A DNA stretch of 64,000 bases from Owenia fusiformis. Lineage: Eukaryota; Annelida; Polychaeta; Sabellida; Oweniidae. Made by a program: the position numbers and the translations under genes. Below are positions 1 through 13,072 of the stretch, piece after piece (within the stretch, counting starts at the first letter, position 1; each line of letters begins with the position of its first letter). The notes below the pieces were generated by a model. The model did not search any database. It was not told the DNA's origin and saw nothing but the letters and a program-made list of their open reading frames with translations. The stretch covers positions 22,336,931-22,400,930 of the forward strand of contig CAIIXF020000003.1 in NCBI GenBank assembly GCA_903813345.2, written 5' to 3'.

Positions 1-905
1 ATTGAGATCCCTTTCTAACATTGATAAATGTATAATGTTCCATAAAGAGGATAAAACGTTCATTTATTCAAATTACGTTTTGATAGGTTTTTGAGGCGTA
101 AACTAAAAGTAGACCTCTAATACGCCTTACTTTATACTTACTTTACTTATTATAAGCATATAGACCAAAACTGCGCTTAAAACTTAACAATTATATATAG
201 TCAAAATGACCAAATCTAAACCTGATAAACTGAGACAATTTTAGAATGTACCTCAATGACAGGCCTATAGACCAAAAGTGTGCATTAAAAACTCTAATGA
301 TTACACAAGTGACCATAAGTACGCCTCAAAAACTCAAAAAATTGCAAGCAACATCTGAGACTAACATAAAAGGTAAAAAAATATTGTCCCTTATTTAAGT
401 TTCAATAAATAATGTAGCTTGATCATTTGATTTCACTTGCTGTTGGATAGGATATGAAATGATTCAAAATACTAGTCCATGTCCGTGCGATTGGTATCAA
501 TTCATCATGTTCATATAGTTTTGATTACAATCAGAATTCTCAATTTTGAGAATTCACTTTCAAGTCACATTTCCTTTAATCTATCTGTAATCACTAATTA
601 ACTAGATCAATACGTTCTCGATTTCCTCTGCCCACCAACAACACTGTTATTTAAGGGCGGAAATTTCCTCTATGTCCATGGTAAGAGCCAAGGGTAGATG
701 GGGGGGGGGGGCTGGAACTCTTACAGGCCAAAATTTCAATAACATGCAGTTTTCATCATTTTTTGGACACTTTCAAAGAGCTCTTTGAATCTCAGGGCCG
801 TTAGATGGGGGAGGGGGTGTCCAGATATCACTATATCTAGGATGTTGATCTGACATTATTTATGCCGGGATACCTTCTTGCACCCCCATCCCCCGGCCCC
901 ATCCC

Positions 906-994
906 TAGCCTTTTCCAAGTCGGTATTTTTTACTTATCTGATCTTGAATAATAGAAATCAAGATAGGAAAAAGATACCGACTTGGGCAAGGCTA
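906..994. repeat. Short inverted repeat (hairpin)
   Basis: The left arm contains CCAAGTCGGTATTTTTT and the right arm its complement GATACCGACTTGGG, flanked by TAGCC and GGCTA-type ends. The arms are about 30 bp around a loop of about 30 bp. It is probably a small palindromic MITE or MITE remnant. Confidence 0.55.
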
Positions 995-3900
995 CCCCAT
1001 CCACCCTATTCTAATCTTTCTGGAAACTACTCCCCATGTGGTGCGATCCCATTCTGATACTCATAGCATCTTTCTGTTTCACCTGAAACATCATCTCAGG
1101 ACTGAGAAGAAATGAGATGTCATGGTTTATCATGATGTGCGATCGTGGCATAACTTAAGCGAGTCCAAAAAATGTTAAGATTTATTTTGAATTTTACCAA
1201 AATTGATGCATCTTACAAAATTCTTCAAAAATGAGATTGAAACTTTAAATAAAAAAATTGAAAGCTCTTTTCTTCTATCTATCGCACTCGCAACCCCCCC
1301 CCCCCCCCCCCTCTGCCGTCCAGAGAGAGAGTCCAGAGATAGTTTGCAAAGCGTGCTCACGGCTTTCCATGGAAAACATCACCAGTTGCAACTAGTCTCT
1401 TTTTTCTTTTTAATTTTTTTTCTTTTTAAAGTTGCAACTAGTCTCTTCAACTGTCACTGACTGAAGATCACCTAGACACAGTTACATTATGTCAAGGTGA
1501 ATACAAAATGTGCCCTTTTTGGAATGTTCAGGATTCACGATGGTCAGAACGAGATTGTATTTTTGATAAAACAAATGTATTACCTGTAAGCAGGTTTCAA
1601 CGGATTTTGATACACATTTTAATTTTTGCCGTGTGTCCTATTATGATTACAACCAGCAGTTTCCTAGATAAACATGACAACCGGGAGATAGTCTTCGGGC
1701 TGACATCTCGAAGCTGTTGTTTATGACTTTAATACGGTATATCAATATTGATTTCCTCGCAAAGTATTAAAAAACAATTCGTCTTTTGATAGGCTTTTTT
1801 CAAAAAATTTACACTTAGCTTACATCATTTTAATTCATTCAAACCTAAGACTCGTGCAAATTATGTATGATTCTAATGATTTGATATGGTGATCAGAAGT
1901 GTGCATTAAACAAAATAGAAGTTCAAACAATACAAATCTGAAATTGCTAGAAGGCATCGTGTGCCTCCCAAGGCCAGTAACATATCTATGCAAATAAATA
2001 AACAGTGTCGACCCACATGATAAATGGCTATAGGTCCTTAGAAGCTTGAAAAACTATTTCTAGACTACTCCACGGTATATCTTCTGTAATCAAGGTGGTT
2101 CAGCAGTTATAAAAATAAGGAAGTATTTGGATTATAAGGAATTAATATTTTGTTTTCATTTGATAATATTCATAATTGGTTCATGGGCATTCCATGCTTT
2201 GTTTAACAAATTTGAGACCTTTGTCTCTGATTTTTCAAAAGTGAGACCCCCAAAATTGTTTTTTTTAAATGAACTAAATGAAGTAAAGTGTATACGATAA
2301 TCAGAGCCGGGATTCAGAGATACACAACTAAAATAACGAGGAATTAAAAATAGCCTATAGATCATGTAGACTGCAATCATGGACTCTCTTGAAAGCCCAT
2401 GCGATAATCAAGGTAATTTGGGGATATCCCGTCTTTGAAGAAGCAAAAACGCAATCAAACAGTTAATTAGTTATAATTTAAGGTTCCTCTAACTAACCTG
2501 AGAAATTTCTTTTCTTTTCATAGCTTTCGGATGTGACTACATCCTTCGTCAGTGACGTACTGTTTGCTGATTTCCCGCCACTACAGCTGTCCTTGACCTT
2601 GACCTTGGATTAACTGTCTCCAGTAGCGATTTATCTATGAGATAACCTGAGAAACATCGTCTGCTTTAGCTGAACATTCATATGTCACAGGTCATAGGAT
2701 CAATTGGAACGAGTATAGTATAGTCGATAAGGAGAGTAAGGATTTCTATAGAAAAGTTAAAGAAGCCATTCACATACATCTTGATAAGCCCATCCTTAAC
2801 AGAGACTTAGTTATTGTGTGATCTAGATTACAGATCAAAGAAATCAATTCCAAGATCATTATTACTATGTATTTAGTTCGTTGTATTTTTGAAAAGGGGG
2901 ACAAGAAAACTATGTATTAATATATCAAGGGCAGGGTGCTACTGAATCTGATAGTTAAAGCGTATGCTAGTATGAGGGGCGACATTTAAAGTAACGCATT
3001 GTTTTAAATCCTGGGAAAATGCACTCCCCCATTTTGCAAATATTGTGTGATGCCAATGAACCCTGAAATTTGTTTTTGTTTTCGCGAGCAATCAACAAAT
3101 ATGTTTATGAAAATCTTGCGAGTCCAGACATATGATATTCTGTCTCAGCTAAGTGTTGATTAGATTTTATCTCCACTCTTCCGACGTCTGTGTCTCCCTC
3201 GTTTTACCCTATATTCAGTTTCTTTTTAAACCAAATTTACAAATATCCATTCACGTATATAAATCAGTAGTTGTTTATGACAAGATTATGTTTATAGATT
3301 ATCAAAAATTAAGGTAGCGTATTCTGTAATTTCAACTATATGTTAGCCCCCCTCCCCTTCGCTGACAGTATTGTTTAAAATAATACTGCATCCACTGGCC
3401 ATGTTGCGATGTACTTTTCGTGACTCAAGTCGGATAAAAAGTGAAAACATACTCTTTTTGATTTGATATCCCGTATTTAGCTAAAGCAAAACATGAAATA
3501 TTAACACGTGCGGTAAATTATAATTTAAATGTTTTCATATTCATCGCAAAATCTCACATGGCAATTTAATAACGACTAATTTTGTCTTGTGTCTAACCAC
3601 GGCGTGCTTAGAGAGTTCTAGACTCTAGTCACGCTCTGTCCACGCCAGCTCTAAGCACGTCTAAGCACGCCTAGAAATCTCTAGATACACGGAGTTCCTA
3701 GACCGACTAGGCACATCTAGAAATTACTAGAAATTCCACATTTGATGCAGTGGTAGCGCGTAGCGTGTGTTTTCATTATAACTATATATAATGAAATATT
3801 ATATAGTTTCGAAAGAAAATATGACTCTTGCGTGGTCTGAGATCGGCAAAAATAGCTTCAATAATATTTTCTTTTTGGACACCCTGTAGGTCGAAGGTGA

Positions 3901-5853
3901 AGGTTGAAGGGTTTTTATAACATTCCTGATCTAACTTAGATATTTGAGATGATTTCCTAGTAGAAGAAACAGTTGTTGTTTTGCTTTGCGTCATATTTGA
4001 TTTTTTGATTTTCCCGGGCTTTTCTAGATGGCCAGCTGAACTGAGCTGGAAAAATGTGTATTTGTGACGTCACTCGTGCATAGGGTCAACATAGCAAGTT
4101 TTAGAGCTGCTTAAGTTTTTTGGCAGCTATCTTGAATTGTGGTAGCCATTTTAGATGTTTTTTTATCATCCTTGAATAAGAGGTGCCTGCAATGTGGCGT
4201 GAGAGCTTGCTTTTTATAACATATAACAAATTGTTTGATTTTCAGATGGAACTGCTAGTGCCCCCTATGGTAAAATAAGTAAACTACCTGCATTTTTAAC
4301 GCTGCTTCAACGCTTATTGTCCAAACTGCTGCAATCATTTTTTCATATTCATCTGGGTAAACCAACGTTCTTGCTGGTTTTTAATGTCCTCACTTTTAGA
4401 ATCATAGTATAAGGTGTGGATCTAACAAGAATCAAGGAATGATGGGAAAAGGCATGCAGTAATTAATCTAAATTGTATAGAAATATAAGAAGATCGGGTA
4501 CATTATTCAAATTATAGAGAAACAGAGGGGATTAGTGTTATAATAAATGGTTAATTCCTGGTTTACGCAATGGGAGTTGGAGGATTTGAAATTATGTTGT
4601 TATTCATGTATTTTTTGTTGTTAAATTTCATGTTTGGTCGTTGATGATATTTTTTTATTTGTTGACATTCTGTATCCTCCAATTAGAATTTTTATTTAAG
4701 ATATTTAAGTATAATAAATGATTGTAACATGTTTGACATAACATATTCTAACTGTAACATCTATTAATAAACTAATAAGAGTTTACTCTGAAATTTATGT
4801 TTCTGCATTCTGTCCCATGTGATCCCATATTCAACATGTGATTAAAAACCTCTTCTTGTAATTGTGTTGCGTGATAGTTTTGTGGTGGGTGAAAATTGCT
4901 TCGTCTCTCTTTCTATAGAAGTTAGAAAAACATGTTCTTGGTGGGGAGGTGGGGAGTATGCAAAAGGGGCGAAGTTTCGCTCGACCCCTAGGGATTTTTT
5001 GGAAATGATCCCTCCCCTTGGCAAAAGCTGGCTTATAATGGGCAGGGGCCAATTCGAAATAACAATATATTTCAGAGTTTTGCAAATTGTTGAAGACAAT
5101 GGTTTTAAATCTTGATCTACACTGAAGAAAAAGATTTATTTTGAAGATTCCTGACACCCATGAATACAGCTAGTTATTCCCTGATTGTCTAATTTGATAG
5201 GCCAGTGAATATCGCCTGATCTTTTCTTGACATATGATTGGTTTCGTATCATACAATTACAAGCTTGACAATGATATTATAAAACTAATATTTATTTAAC
5301 AAATTTTTAACAAACTATTAACTTAAGGAGCATGTCAAAAGATCAATGTTGCCAAATAAGCTTTATAATTTATGGGGGGGGGTGGAACCCCAAAAATAAG
5401 CTTCCCTGACATTGATCCCCAGGGAATTGTATCAGTCATTTTTAGTCCCACAACCCTCTTTGCACGCTTCCATATTGAAAATATTTCAGAGTTTTTAAAA
5501 TTTTGAACTTCTTTTTCACTATAATTATGGCACAGCCAATATATAAATATTTTGCATATATAGTTAACAGGGGGAGGGGGTGTCTGGGACTTAACTTATA
5601 TATAGCTTTTTGTGCTACATTGAACTTTTGACGTGTTCCCTTAAGTAAGAGGCAATTGTAAATAATATTGAACATTCTGCACATTAATACTGAATACAGT
5701 ACACTGTTATTTTACTACTGAAGTTTTCAGAAAAGAAAGCATTTGAATGTCATTTGCTAAACATACCACATCAACTTGTAAACAATAAAACCTAATGCCA
5801 CAGTCATAAAATTTATTTCAAAAATCCCTCCAATATGTCCATTTTTTAGTGTC

Positions 5854-5950
5854 AAGGAGGATTGACTCCCAGGATGGAAACTCGATATATTCAAAAAATG
5901 AAAACGTTAAAGTGTCATTATTTTCTGAGATTTAGTGTGAAATATTTAGA
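5854..5950. repeat. Half copy of a dispersed inverted-repeat element
   Basis: It begins AAGGAGGATTGACTCC and continues with text closely matching the left part of the element at 26449-26722 (Ggaaacg-ttaaagtgtcatt-type stretch). The right terminal repeat is not seen, so this is a truncated copy. It lies just before the first recognised ANO10 exon. Confidence 0.5.
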
Positions 5951-6141
5951 TTTAGTTTATATTTGATTTATTGGAAATATAGTTGCATTTCAATCCAAGC
6001 CATGCATTCGTTTTTTTAATATGTTTTATTCAGCCATATTATTGATTGATCATTGTATTTCTGATATTACAGGGTGGTACTTTATATTTCTAATATTACA
6101 GGGTGGTACATTATTATTCACTGTGGTTTTAATATTTCCAG

Positions 6142-6279
6142 ATGACCCTGATACTTTCCTTACCACAAGTGAAAAGCAGAGAATCATCCTCCATGAGCTG
6201 GAATCGGTCCACTCAACTGACCCAGAGCCTAAAATTCCTGGCTGTCCCAAACTCACACTCTATCCTTACGAGTCCATTG
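6142..6279 (+). CDS. ANO10: ANO10 exon a (first recognised)
   Basis: It encodes [13 protein letters not shown] through LYPYESIG, in the cytosolic N-terminal domain of anoctamins. The acceptor is TTTCCAG before 6142. The first codon is completed from a missing upstream exon (the exon begins with the last two bases of an Asp codon). The donor is GTGAGT at 6280. Confidence 0.9.
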
Positions 6280-9200
6280 GTGAGTCAAGGCTTGTGTGTT
6301 TGTATGTTGCTAGGGGAGACCATGTGATGTCACAATAATGAAGTCATATGAGCAGATATACATTGCATATGGTACTAAAATGTATCACCCTTTTTAAAAC
6401 TTTGATGTTTTTTACAGTTCAACATAACAACCAAAGGACCATTTCCTCAATGTTATTCTAGAGGGGCAACAATGCTCAAAATCATTCATCCACAAATTAA
6501 TATGACCCACTAGGCATGTTTGAATTCATGTCGAATAAGGTCATCTTTCAAAAAACTTATGTCTACTAACTAAGTAACTTCTTTCAAATGTTTTTTCAAT
6601 GAATAAAAAAAGGAATAAATTTTTTTTTAAGTAGCCCTCTGACTTCCCAAACCCCTCGCTGGAAACTTAACATACTGATATTCCTCGATGTCAGACATGT
6701 ACACTTGATATTTTATTTGTAGTGCGACGTTTGATAGAAGAAGGGGTCATCTCAAAGTTATACCCTCTCCACGAACCTAAGATTCTTGAGCAACTTGGTC
6801 AAAAATGGTATGCTAAGGCAGGATATCAACCAATCAGTAAGTAGGAACAATTAAGAAACCAAACATTCCTTACAATTAGTAAACCCCAACGATGCATTAT
6901 ACCCAATAGATGGCATTCTTTACTGGATCGGCCTATTAAAAGTATATGAAATTATTATTAATTCCTTGAAGCAGATCTATGAAAAGCAACATGCACTAAA
7001 ATTACCTGCTCCCACATTAAAAAATATAAATTAATAAATTAACATTTTGTTAGATTTTTTGTATCTTAATTTGATCAAAAGAGGTAATACTTACCCACAA
7101 TTCCAGGTGAGATTCAGCAATATTTTGGAGAGACTATTGCAATGTACTTTGCATTTCTGGGCCATTACACCATGGGATTGATACCTCCTGCTCTCATAGG
7201 TCAGTGGCAGAAAAATAATATTTATTATTTTTGAAAATCTCTGGCTAAAAAGTAAATCAAAATCATATAAAAAGATTGCAATGATAATGTGCCAACATTA
7301 AAAACTTATGAAATTCAATACAAGTTAAATTGAACACAGACTTTTAGCATGTAAAATTCAATGTAAAAATGAAAATTGGTTTGTATTATTCTTATTACAA
7401 TTGAAATGAATAAAATCAATGTTGAATTTCAGGTCTAATCTACTGGTTCACAGCATGGGAAGATATCAACAAGAACGTCTTCTTCGCCATATTTAACCTA
7501 ATATGGACAACTGTATTCCTGGAAACCTGGAAACGTACAAGCGTACAGCTCTCTTATCAATGGGGTACATTGAACACGACCCAGCATGAGCGGCCAAGGG
7601 CTTCTTACTACGGTGACCTTAGTGTGAATCCAGTCACAGGATATAGGGAGCCACATTACCCGAAATGGAAGAGACAGCTGAAATTTTATTTTGTGTCATT
7701 ACCAATAATATTTCTGTGTTTGGTGTTCGCGTTTTGTGTGATGGTGCTATATTTCTGGTGTCAAGAGTGGGTTGAAGGATATGACAAGGCAGAGGGTACC
7801 TGGGGCAGTATGGGAGTGTTGTACCTCCCTTGTGTGGTATATGGTGTTGTGATTGGTGTGATGAATGCTGGGTACAGGAAGCTTGCTGTAACTCTAAATA
7901 ATTGGGGTAAGTTTCGATTTGATATTATCCAAAATTAAATATTGCAGGTAAATAATGAGGTAAGATATTTAATTAAGTATTGGAAAAACAATACAAATGA
8001 CAACTGTTTTGATTATCTAGTAGTAAGCTTTAAAATGATAAATGATATATAATACCTTGTATCAACATTTCATAATTATAACATATGAAATTATTTGAAG
8101 TATTTTGATTTCAGAGAACCACAGACTGCAATCTGCTTATGACAACCATTTGATATTTAAACTTGTTCTGGTAAGTCTATATTACTCATAATATATGTAC
8201 GACCCAACTTTTCATATGAATGATAATATAAGCATTAAATATTAAAATTAAGAACAATTTTTGTCCTTTTCTTGTTGAACAAAATTCGGGGATGACCATA
8301 TGAATACTATCCAACAAGGGAATGAGCAGGTGAAACCAATTTTTGAGATGGGATAAAATAGGGATTTTTTCACTTATACAGTAGAACCTGCTCAGTGGAA
8401 CACCTCTGTAAGTGGAACACCTCACATGTGGAACAGTTTTTTTAAAGTCCCATGGTCTATCTACTCCATGTTAATTAACCTGTATTAGTGGAACACATCC
8501 CAAGTTGAACACTTTTTATGGTCCTAAGGATGGGATGTTCCACTTACATAGGTTCTACTGTATTACCTGGGGTCATACACCAGTAAGAAATAGTATCATG
8601 ACATAAAAATATTCAGGAATTTCTGTTCACTCTCTTCATAATTTTACATTCTTAAATCAATATCTTGAATAATGATTTTCCTTTTCAATAAAATAATTTT
8701 CTATTTCAGCATGACTTTGTGAACTGTTTCGTCAGTTTATTCTGGGTGGCGTTTTACATGCAAGACTTGAGCAGATTAAAATATGTGAGTTCATTTACAT
8801 TTTGATTTAGTGCATCTAATGAAAATAATCCAATGCATTTAACAAATAAGAACTGAATCAAAAGGGTCCATGATAAAGTAATATATAAAGTCATAGTATA
8901 TACGTTTTTATATTATCACATGATTGTATCATTGGACTGTAACACATTGACATTTTGGTAGCTATAGCAACTGGGATTTATCCTTAAGAAATGACATACA
9001 TTATTAACATAGCCTATTGTGTTGTTTTTGATTACAGTTGTTGACATCGCTTCTCATAACTCAACAGCTGATTGGCCAGATTCTAGAGGCTGCTGTGCCA
9101 TTTTATTTCTATCGTCAAAGAGCCAAGGGGGTGGTGAAACTACAAGAGGGGGGTCAGGAGAAGAAACAGGAAGGGGGACTAGAGCTAGTCAAAGATGGGG

Positions 9201-11251
9201 AGACAACTGAGTCCACCCAGGATACACATAAGCATATATCTGAGAGCACAAAGAGACAGGCTGAGCTGGAGAGTGTTATGGAGCCATTTAATGTAAGCTT
9301 ATATCTTCCCTGTTTGCTTGAGAAATATCTACTCTTTTCCAGAGGAAAAGGCACACAGAACTCACAATGAAAAGTGATGCTCAAAATACAAATGTTTCTG
9401 TTGATGTAGTTTGGTCACTGTTTTTTTGTTAATGTGCATGACTTATATTCATAAATGTTAAACTTATTAAAAGTGAAAACTTGCATGATGTTAAAGGGTG
9501 TTTATTTCAATCTCATCAACTGCAATGACATGATTGGTTGAAAAAAATCTTCTTAAAACAAAAATTAGTTCAAGAGTGTAATGCAGGTACTCACTTTTAA
9601 AAAAATCCTTGTTTTAAAGCAGGCTTTTATGTTAAACTAACTCATACGTTTTAATTTCAGAGTGTACTTGATGATTATCTTGAGATGTTCCTGCAGTTTG
9701 GTTATGTTTTCCTCTTTTCCTCTGTCTTCCCGCTGGCTGCATTCTGGGCACTTCTCAATAATGTCACAGAGGTGCGCACAGACGCCTTCAAGCTTTGTCG
9801 CATCTTCCAGCGCCCCACAGCCCAGCCAACTGACAGCATTGGTGCCTGGCAGGTAAGGGCTATCATGATCTTAAATGAATATTTACTTACAAAAGCAGCC
9901 ATCTCAGACTCTACAAATCAACATGGTAGTGCCCAGTAGATTTTTCAATATTTTTTACCCTGAGCAAAGTAGATGATGTTGATCTTGTAAGAAGTAAAGT
10001 CAAACGTATCATATCGATATTTCCCTCAGTCACTGCATCCCCTCTGGAAATATTGATATCATCCTTGTGATTCCCCATATCAAACCCCTCCTGGTAATAA
10101 ATACTTTATATTGAAGGTTGCATTTGAGTTGATGGGTGTAATATCAGTTATCACGAACACTGCCCTGATAGGCATGTCCCCGACAGTACAGGCTTCTCTA
10201 GGACACTTGGGGCCTGTTAACATGCTGCTCCTCTTTGTCATAGTAGAGGTATGTTGCTTTCATTAAAAAAGTATTTTGTTCTCTATGTGTATCGTTTATG
10301 ATATAGTTTTGTCAATTTCAAATAAATAAAAGGCCTTAGGCTCATATTTTATAAAAAAAATAATTGACTAAATATTATATTAAGAGTTCCTGTCTGTCTG
10401 AGATTAATGTTCTTTACCAGAATGTTACTCAGTGACAATTCAGTACTAAGACTTAAGTGCTTTTGTTCACATTAGATAATAAAAATACATTAATTTCATT
10501 TAATGAAGGTTTTCACAATGTTTTGCTATGGACATTTCAATAATTTTAATCCTTCCACAATTACAGTTGCAACTGTTGGATGTTCACCTTGAAAATAGGT
10601 CCATGAATTGTGTGTTGATTTTTGCAGCATATGGTACTTGGGATCAAGGTTGCTATATCATATTTGATTCCTGATACACCAGATTGGGTAGATGTTGCAC
10701 TGGCGCGTGCTGACTACCAGACTAAGCAGGTCTGGCGTAAACAGGTTCGTACATGGGAGCACACACATGAACATTGTTTATGATGATAGCTCCAACTTAG
10801 TACCTGTGACATTAAAAATGCACAGAGTATATACAGCATTGCAGTACATTTTTGAATGTTCAATAAACATAATTTAATAAATTCAATTCTGTTTAAAAAG
10901 GTTAAAGGATAACACCTTATTTCATGATGTATTTAACTGCCATGAAAGAGAGAGGTTTAATCAAAGTGTGACATACATCAACAAATCTGACCCAGGTGAT
11001 TAATACAGTCACACATATGATCACTTTGGGATGTTTGATGTGTGATGAATCTTAAATGGACAGGGTGTTTCATAATAACCTTCCCCATCCAACCACAACT
11101 GTATTTGACTCCCATATGGGGCCCTGCATTATAATCGAATTTGTTCTTCCAGAAACTTCAAGAAATCCACAGTTCAAGATTAAAGCAAGAAAAGGAATCT
11201 CCTGAACTCACCAACCTGAGACAAAGAAAGCCACTCATTACAGATCTTTAA
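6142..11251 (+). CDS. ANO10: Anoctamin-10-like (TMEM16K) membrane protein, spliced, 5'-incomplete
   Basis: Exons: 6142-6279, 6723-6836, 7107-7199, 7433-7906, 8115-8170, 8710-8784, 9038-9292, 9661-9852, 10117-10248, 10628-10744, 11153-11251. All have GT-AG borders, all junctions keep frame, and they encode about 581 residues ending at TAA 11249-11251. Anoctamins are dimeric ten-helix proteins; ANO10 is known as a calcium-dependent lipid scramblase of the endoplasmic reticulum. Motifs matching ANO10 rather than plasma-membrane channels include [39 protein letters not shown] and [14 protein letters not shown]. The acidic residues of the family calcium site are present: Glu in QILEAAVP (helix 6), Asp and Glu in [11 protein letters not shown] (helix 7), Glu and Asp in [12 protein letters not shown] (helix 8). 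About 110 N-terminal residues, the cytosolic start of the family, are absent. ANO8 is the main alternative, but its long extensions are missing. Confidence 0.95.
6723..6836 (+). CDS. ANO10: ANO10 exon b
   Basis: It encodes [18 protein letters not shown] and continues to AGYQPIS, the end of the cytosolic domain. The acceptor is TTTGTAG and the donor GTAAGT at 6837. It is in phase with both neighbours. Confidence 0.93.
7107..7199 (+). CDS. ANO10: ANO10 exon c, entry to helix 1
   Basis: It encodes [20 protein letters not shown] and on to IPPALIG. The YFGETIA motif is typical of ANO10/ANO8 just before and within the first membrane helix. The acceptor is TTCCAG, the donor GTCAGT. Confidence 0.94.
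7433..7906 (+). CDS. ANO10: ANO10 exon d, helices 2-4
   Basis: The longest exon of the gene. It holds [14 protein letters not shown] and the second helix, the conserved [14 protein letters not shown] loop, then [18 protein letters not shown], the third helix in [18 protein letters not shown] and the fourth in [17 protein letters not shown]. The donor is GTAAGT at 7907. Confidence 0.95.
8115..8170 (+). CDS. ANO10: ANO10 exon e
   Basis: It encodes [19 protein letters not shown], a highly conserved ANO10 segment leading into helix 5. The acceptor is GATTTCAG, the donor GTAAGT. Confidence 0.95.
8379..8560. mobile_element. 182-bp MITE with CAGTAGAACC ends and TA target duplication
   Basis: It starts CAGTAGAACCTGCTC and ends GGTTCTACTG, directly bounded by TA on both sides. 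The inside has iterated AGTGGAACACC words. The CAGT ends with TA duplication suggest a non-autonomous pogo/Tc1-mariner-type element. It sits in the ANO10 intron between exons e and f. Relatives are at 27001, 39912 and 55258, with a fragment near 13073. Confidence 0.75.
8710..8784 (+). CDS. ANO10: ANO10 exon f, helix 5
   Basis: It encodes 25 residues, [18 protein letters not shown] to RLKY, a hydrophobic membrane helix. It is too short to stand out as an ORF, but is framed by CTATTTCAG and GTGAGT and keeps phase 0 on both sides. Confidence 0.94.
9038..9292 (+). CDS. ANO10: ANO10 exon g, helix 6 and charged loop
   Basis: It encodes [18 protein letters not shown], with a calcium-site Glu in helix 6, followed by a long charged loop rich in Lys, Glu and Gln ([18 protein letters not shown] onward). 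The loop appears longer than in the human protein as I remember it. Confidence 0.94.
9661..9852 (+). CDS. ANO10: ANO10 exon h, helices 7-8
   Basis: It encodes [18 protein letters not shown], then [20 protein letters not shown] and CRIFQRP. This is the family's most diagnostic block, with four acidic calcium-binding positions. It is phase 0 on both sides, with TTAATTTCAG acceptor and GTAAGG donor. Confidence 0.96.
10117..10248 (+). CDS. ANO10: ANO10 exon i, helix 9
   Basis: It encodes [20 protein letters not shown] and continues to LLLFVIVE. The acceptor is TATTGAAG, with a weak pyrimidine tract, and the donor GTATGT. The frame is maintained. Confidence 0.93.
10628..10744 (+). CDS. ANO10: ANO10 exon j, helix 10
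   Basis: It encodes [20 protein letters not shown] and a charged tail ending TKQVWRKQ. The acceptor is TTTTTGCAG, the donor GTTCGT. Confidence 0.93.
11153..11251 (+). CDS. ANO10: ANO10 last coding exon
   Basis: It encodes a hydrophilic C-terminal tail of 32 residues, from [15 protein letters not shown] to QRKPLITDL, then TAA. The acceptor is GTTCTTCCAG. The tail is not strongly conserved in the family; the call rests on the splice site, the phase and a reasonable length. Confidence 0.85.
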   Translation, partial: KLQEIHSSRLKQEKESPELTNLRQRKPLITDL

Positions 11252-11620
11252 TACATTGGAATATGTACAAGTATATCACAGATTTCTGACTTTTGTGACC
11301 ATCATAACTTATTATGTTGTCATAAGTCATTGTTTTTTCAAAAGATGAAATGTTTTTTAAACCTGTAAGAGTTATGATGTATGAAAAAAGACCTCTGTAA
11401 AATTATAGATATTCTATCAAAAGTTCATTTATCACTATCACACATTTTTGAAATGAATTTTACTGTTAAATATTTTGTCCTACATCCATAGAACCCTGTC
11501 TGTTACTGTTGAAGAAATATTTACAGTGAGATTTATCTTAAAAATATATTTGATTGATGAACTTTTGAGATAATGTTAACACTGCCAGACAGATAACAGA
11601 TAAACATTCACTTTCAAAAT

Positions 11621-11626
11621 AATAAA
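11621..11626 (+). terminator. Candidate poly(A) signal of ANO10
   Basis: AATAAA lies about 370 bp after the stop codon in AT-rich sequence. A further AATAAA is at 12737-12742. The sequence alone cannot say which is used. Confidence 0.4.
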
Positions 11627-13072
11627 TCTGTAACGACAACATCGCAAGTCTTGACATTCTCTTGAAACAGTTGAACTAACTCTTACCAGTTAAACATGTT
11701 TCTCAGATCACTTTGTTACAGATGTGGATAACTAGTCATTGAAAAAGGATTTTTTCTAAAGGACTCAGGTTTAAATTTTTTCTGGTTGTGCTAATATTCC
11801 TATTGCCATTTCTCATTTTCCATTTAATGATTAATTGATTCCTATGTGAAGTTTTGAGGAGTATACCCTGCCTATTTACTTTCTTGTTTCATTTTTTGTA
11901 AATTTTTTTAATTATGACATTTCTAGTGGTGCTCATAACTATATTTTAATGAAATCCATAATGATTCCTCAAAACTCTATTTCTTGGAATAGGAAAAAAT
12001 ACTCAAGAAAATTTGTTGTAAAACATTCATTTTTGAACGTTATTATTTGATTGAGAGCATTTATGTACACCAATTGAAGTTCTAGTTATATTAATATACC
12101 ATTTTGTAATATATTGTTTAATATTTATATGGCAAAAATCCAGCTTATTATTCTGATGCAATATATTCATGCCTTTGAAATTGTAATTGACTTCATATCC
12201 AACAGGTGGCACAATTTACTGTTTTTTGTTGTTGTATTTACTTATTTGTAATAAGAAAGAAAGAGTAAAGTAAAGTAATTTATTTTTAATCTTAGCCATA
12301 AAATATTCCAGGTTTTTAAGGCAATTTGTATGTATATGCGTTTTTGTATTTATTTGAATCACTAAATAGTAAATTCCAGTTGCTTTAATTTAATCAGGTT
12401 AAAGATTTCAAAATCTGTAACTTTTGCATACAATCTGGATAACTTTGGAACAAATATATACTGATATATTCATAATATAATAATCCAAGTGTATTCAGTA
12501 TTGTATACCATTACGAACATGCTAGCTACCCACCACTTTCAAATTTTCGTTAATTTTTGCAATTGAAGAAACTAGCAACAGACCACCGTTTTCTTTTTGA
12601 TGACATACTTCTGTAGAAATGTTTCATTTGCAACATGCTCAATGGATTGTTGAAAAGTTGAAAGATGGGGGACTAAATAGTACTTATTAGGTCTTGGATC
12701 AATTTTTTGTCGCACTTGTCAATATATTAGATTTTAAATAAAACAAAAATATGTTTGTGGTGGTCATACTACTGTAATCTGCTGATCGTTTCATATGAAA
12801 ACATGTCTGAACATTTTTGGACTATTTTCGTTTTTTAATTGATGCTGACAAATAATAATCTCTGTTTTCATTTATGAGAACATTTTCAAAGTAGCACTTT
12901 GTATTTTTGTTATATCATGTCCTACTACTATTTACGCTGTTACATTATATTGTGTGTACAGGGTGGGCAAAAGAGTTCCACCTTTTTTAATTTTTATCTC
13001 ATTTTCACAATACTCCAAATCCAGTAAAATTTGTAGAAAATGTTCTAGATGAACTCCTGAGTGAGTGGAACA

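Larger units (their letters stand above)
1..6141. other. No recognised exon: 5' flank or 5' introns of the ANO10-like gene
   Basis: I looked for the missing N-terminal exons of the anoctamin and for other genes and found none I can support. The stretch is AT-rich with homopolymer tracts (poly-G near 700, poly-C near 1295-1310), imperfect repeats around 150-330 and 3600-3740, and a hairpin at 906-994. A motif near 2521-2555 resembles the hairpin-like 3' ends of some retroelements, but is too short to call. The missing exons may lie here unrecognised or left of the window. Confidence 0.6.

Noticed and set aside
660-676. Donor-like GTAAGA as the end of a missing ANO10 exon
   Set aside because: The sequence before it does not read as the anoctamin N-terminal domain in any frame.
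2521-2560. Retroelement 3' end hallmark (GATGTGACTACATCCTTCGTCAG)-like hairpin
   Set aside because: Only one short motif without a reverse-transcriptase frame or copies in the window; too little to annotate.
4831-5157. 108-codon minus-strand frame
   Set aside because: It overlaps other open frames on both strands in low-complexity sequence and shows no coding-like features.
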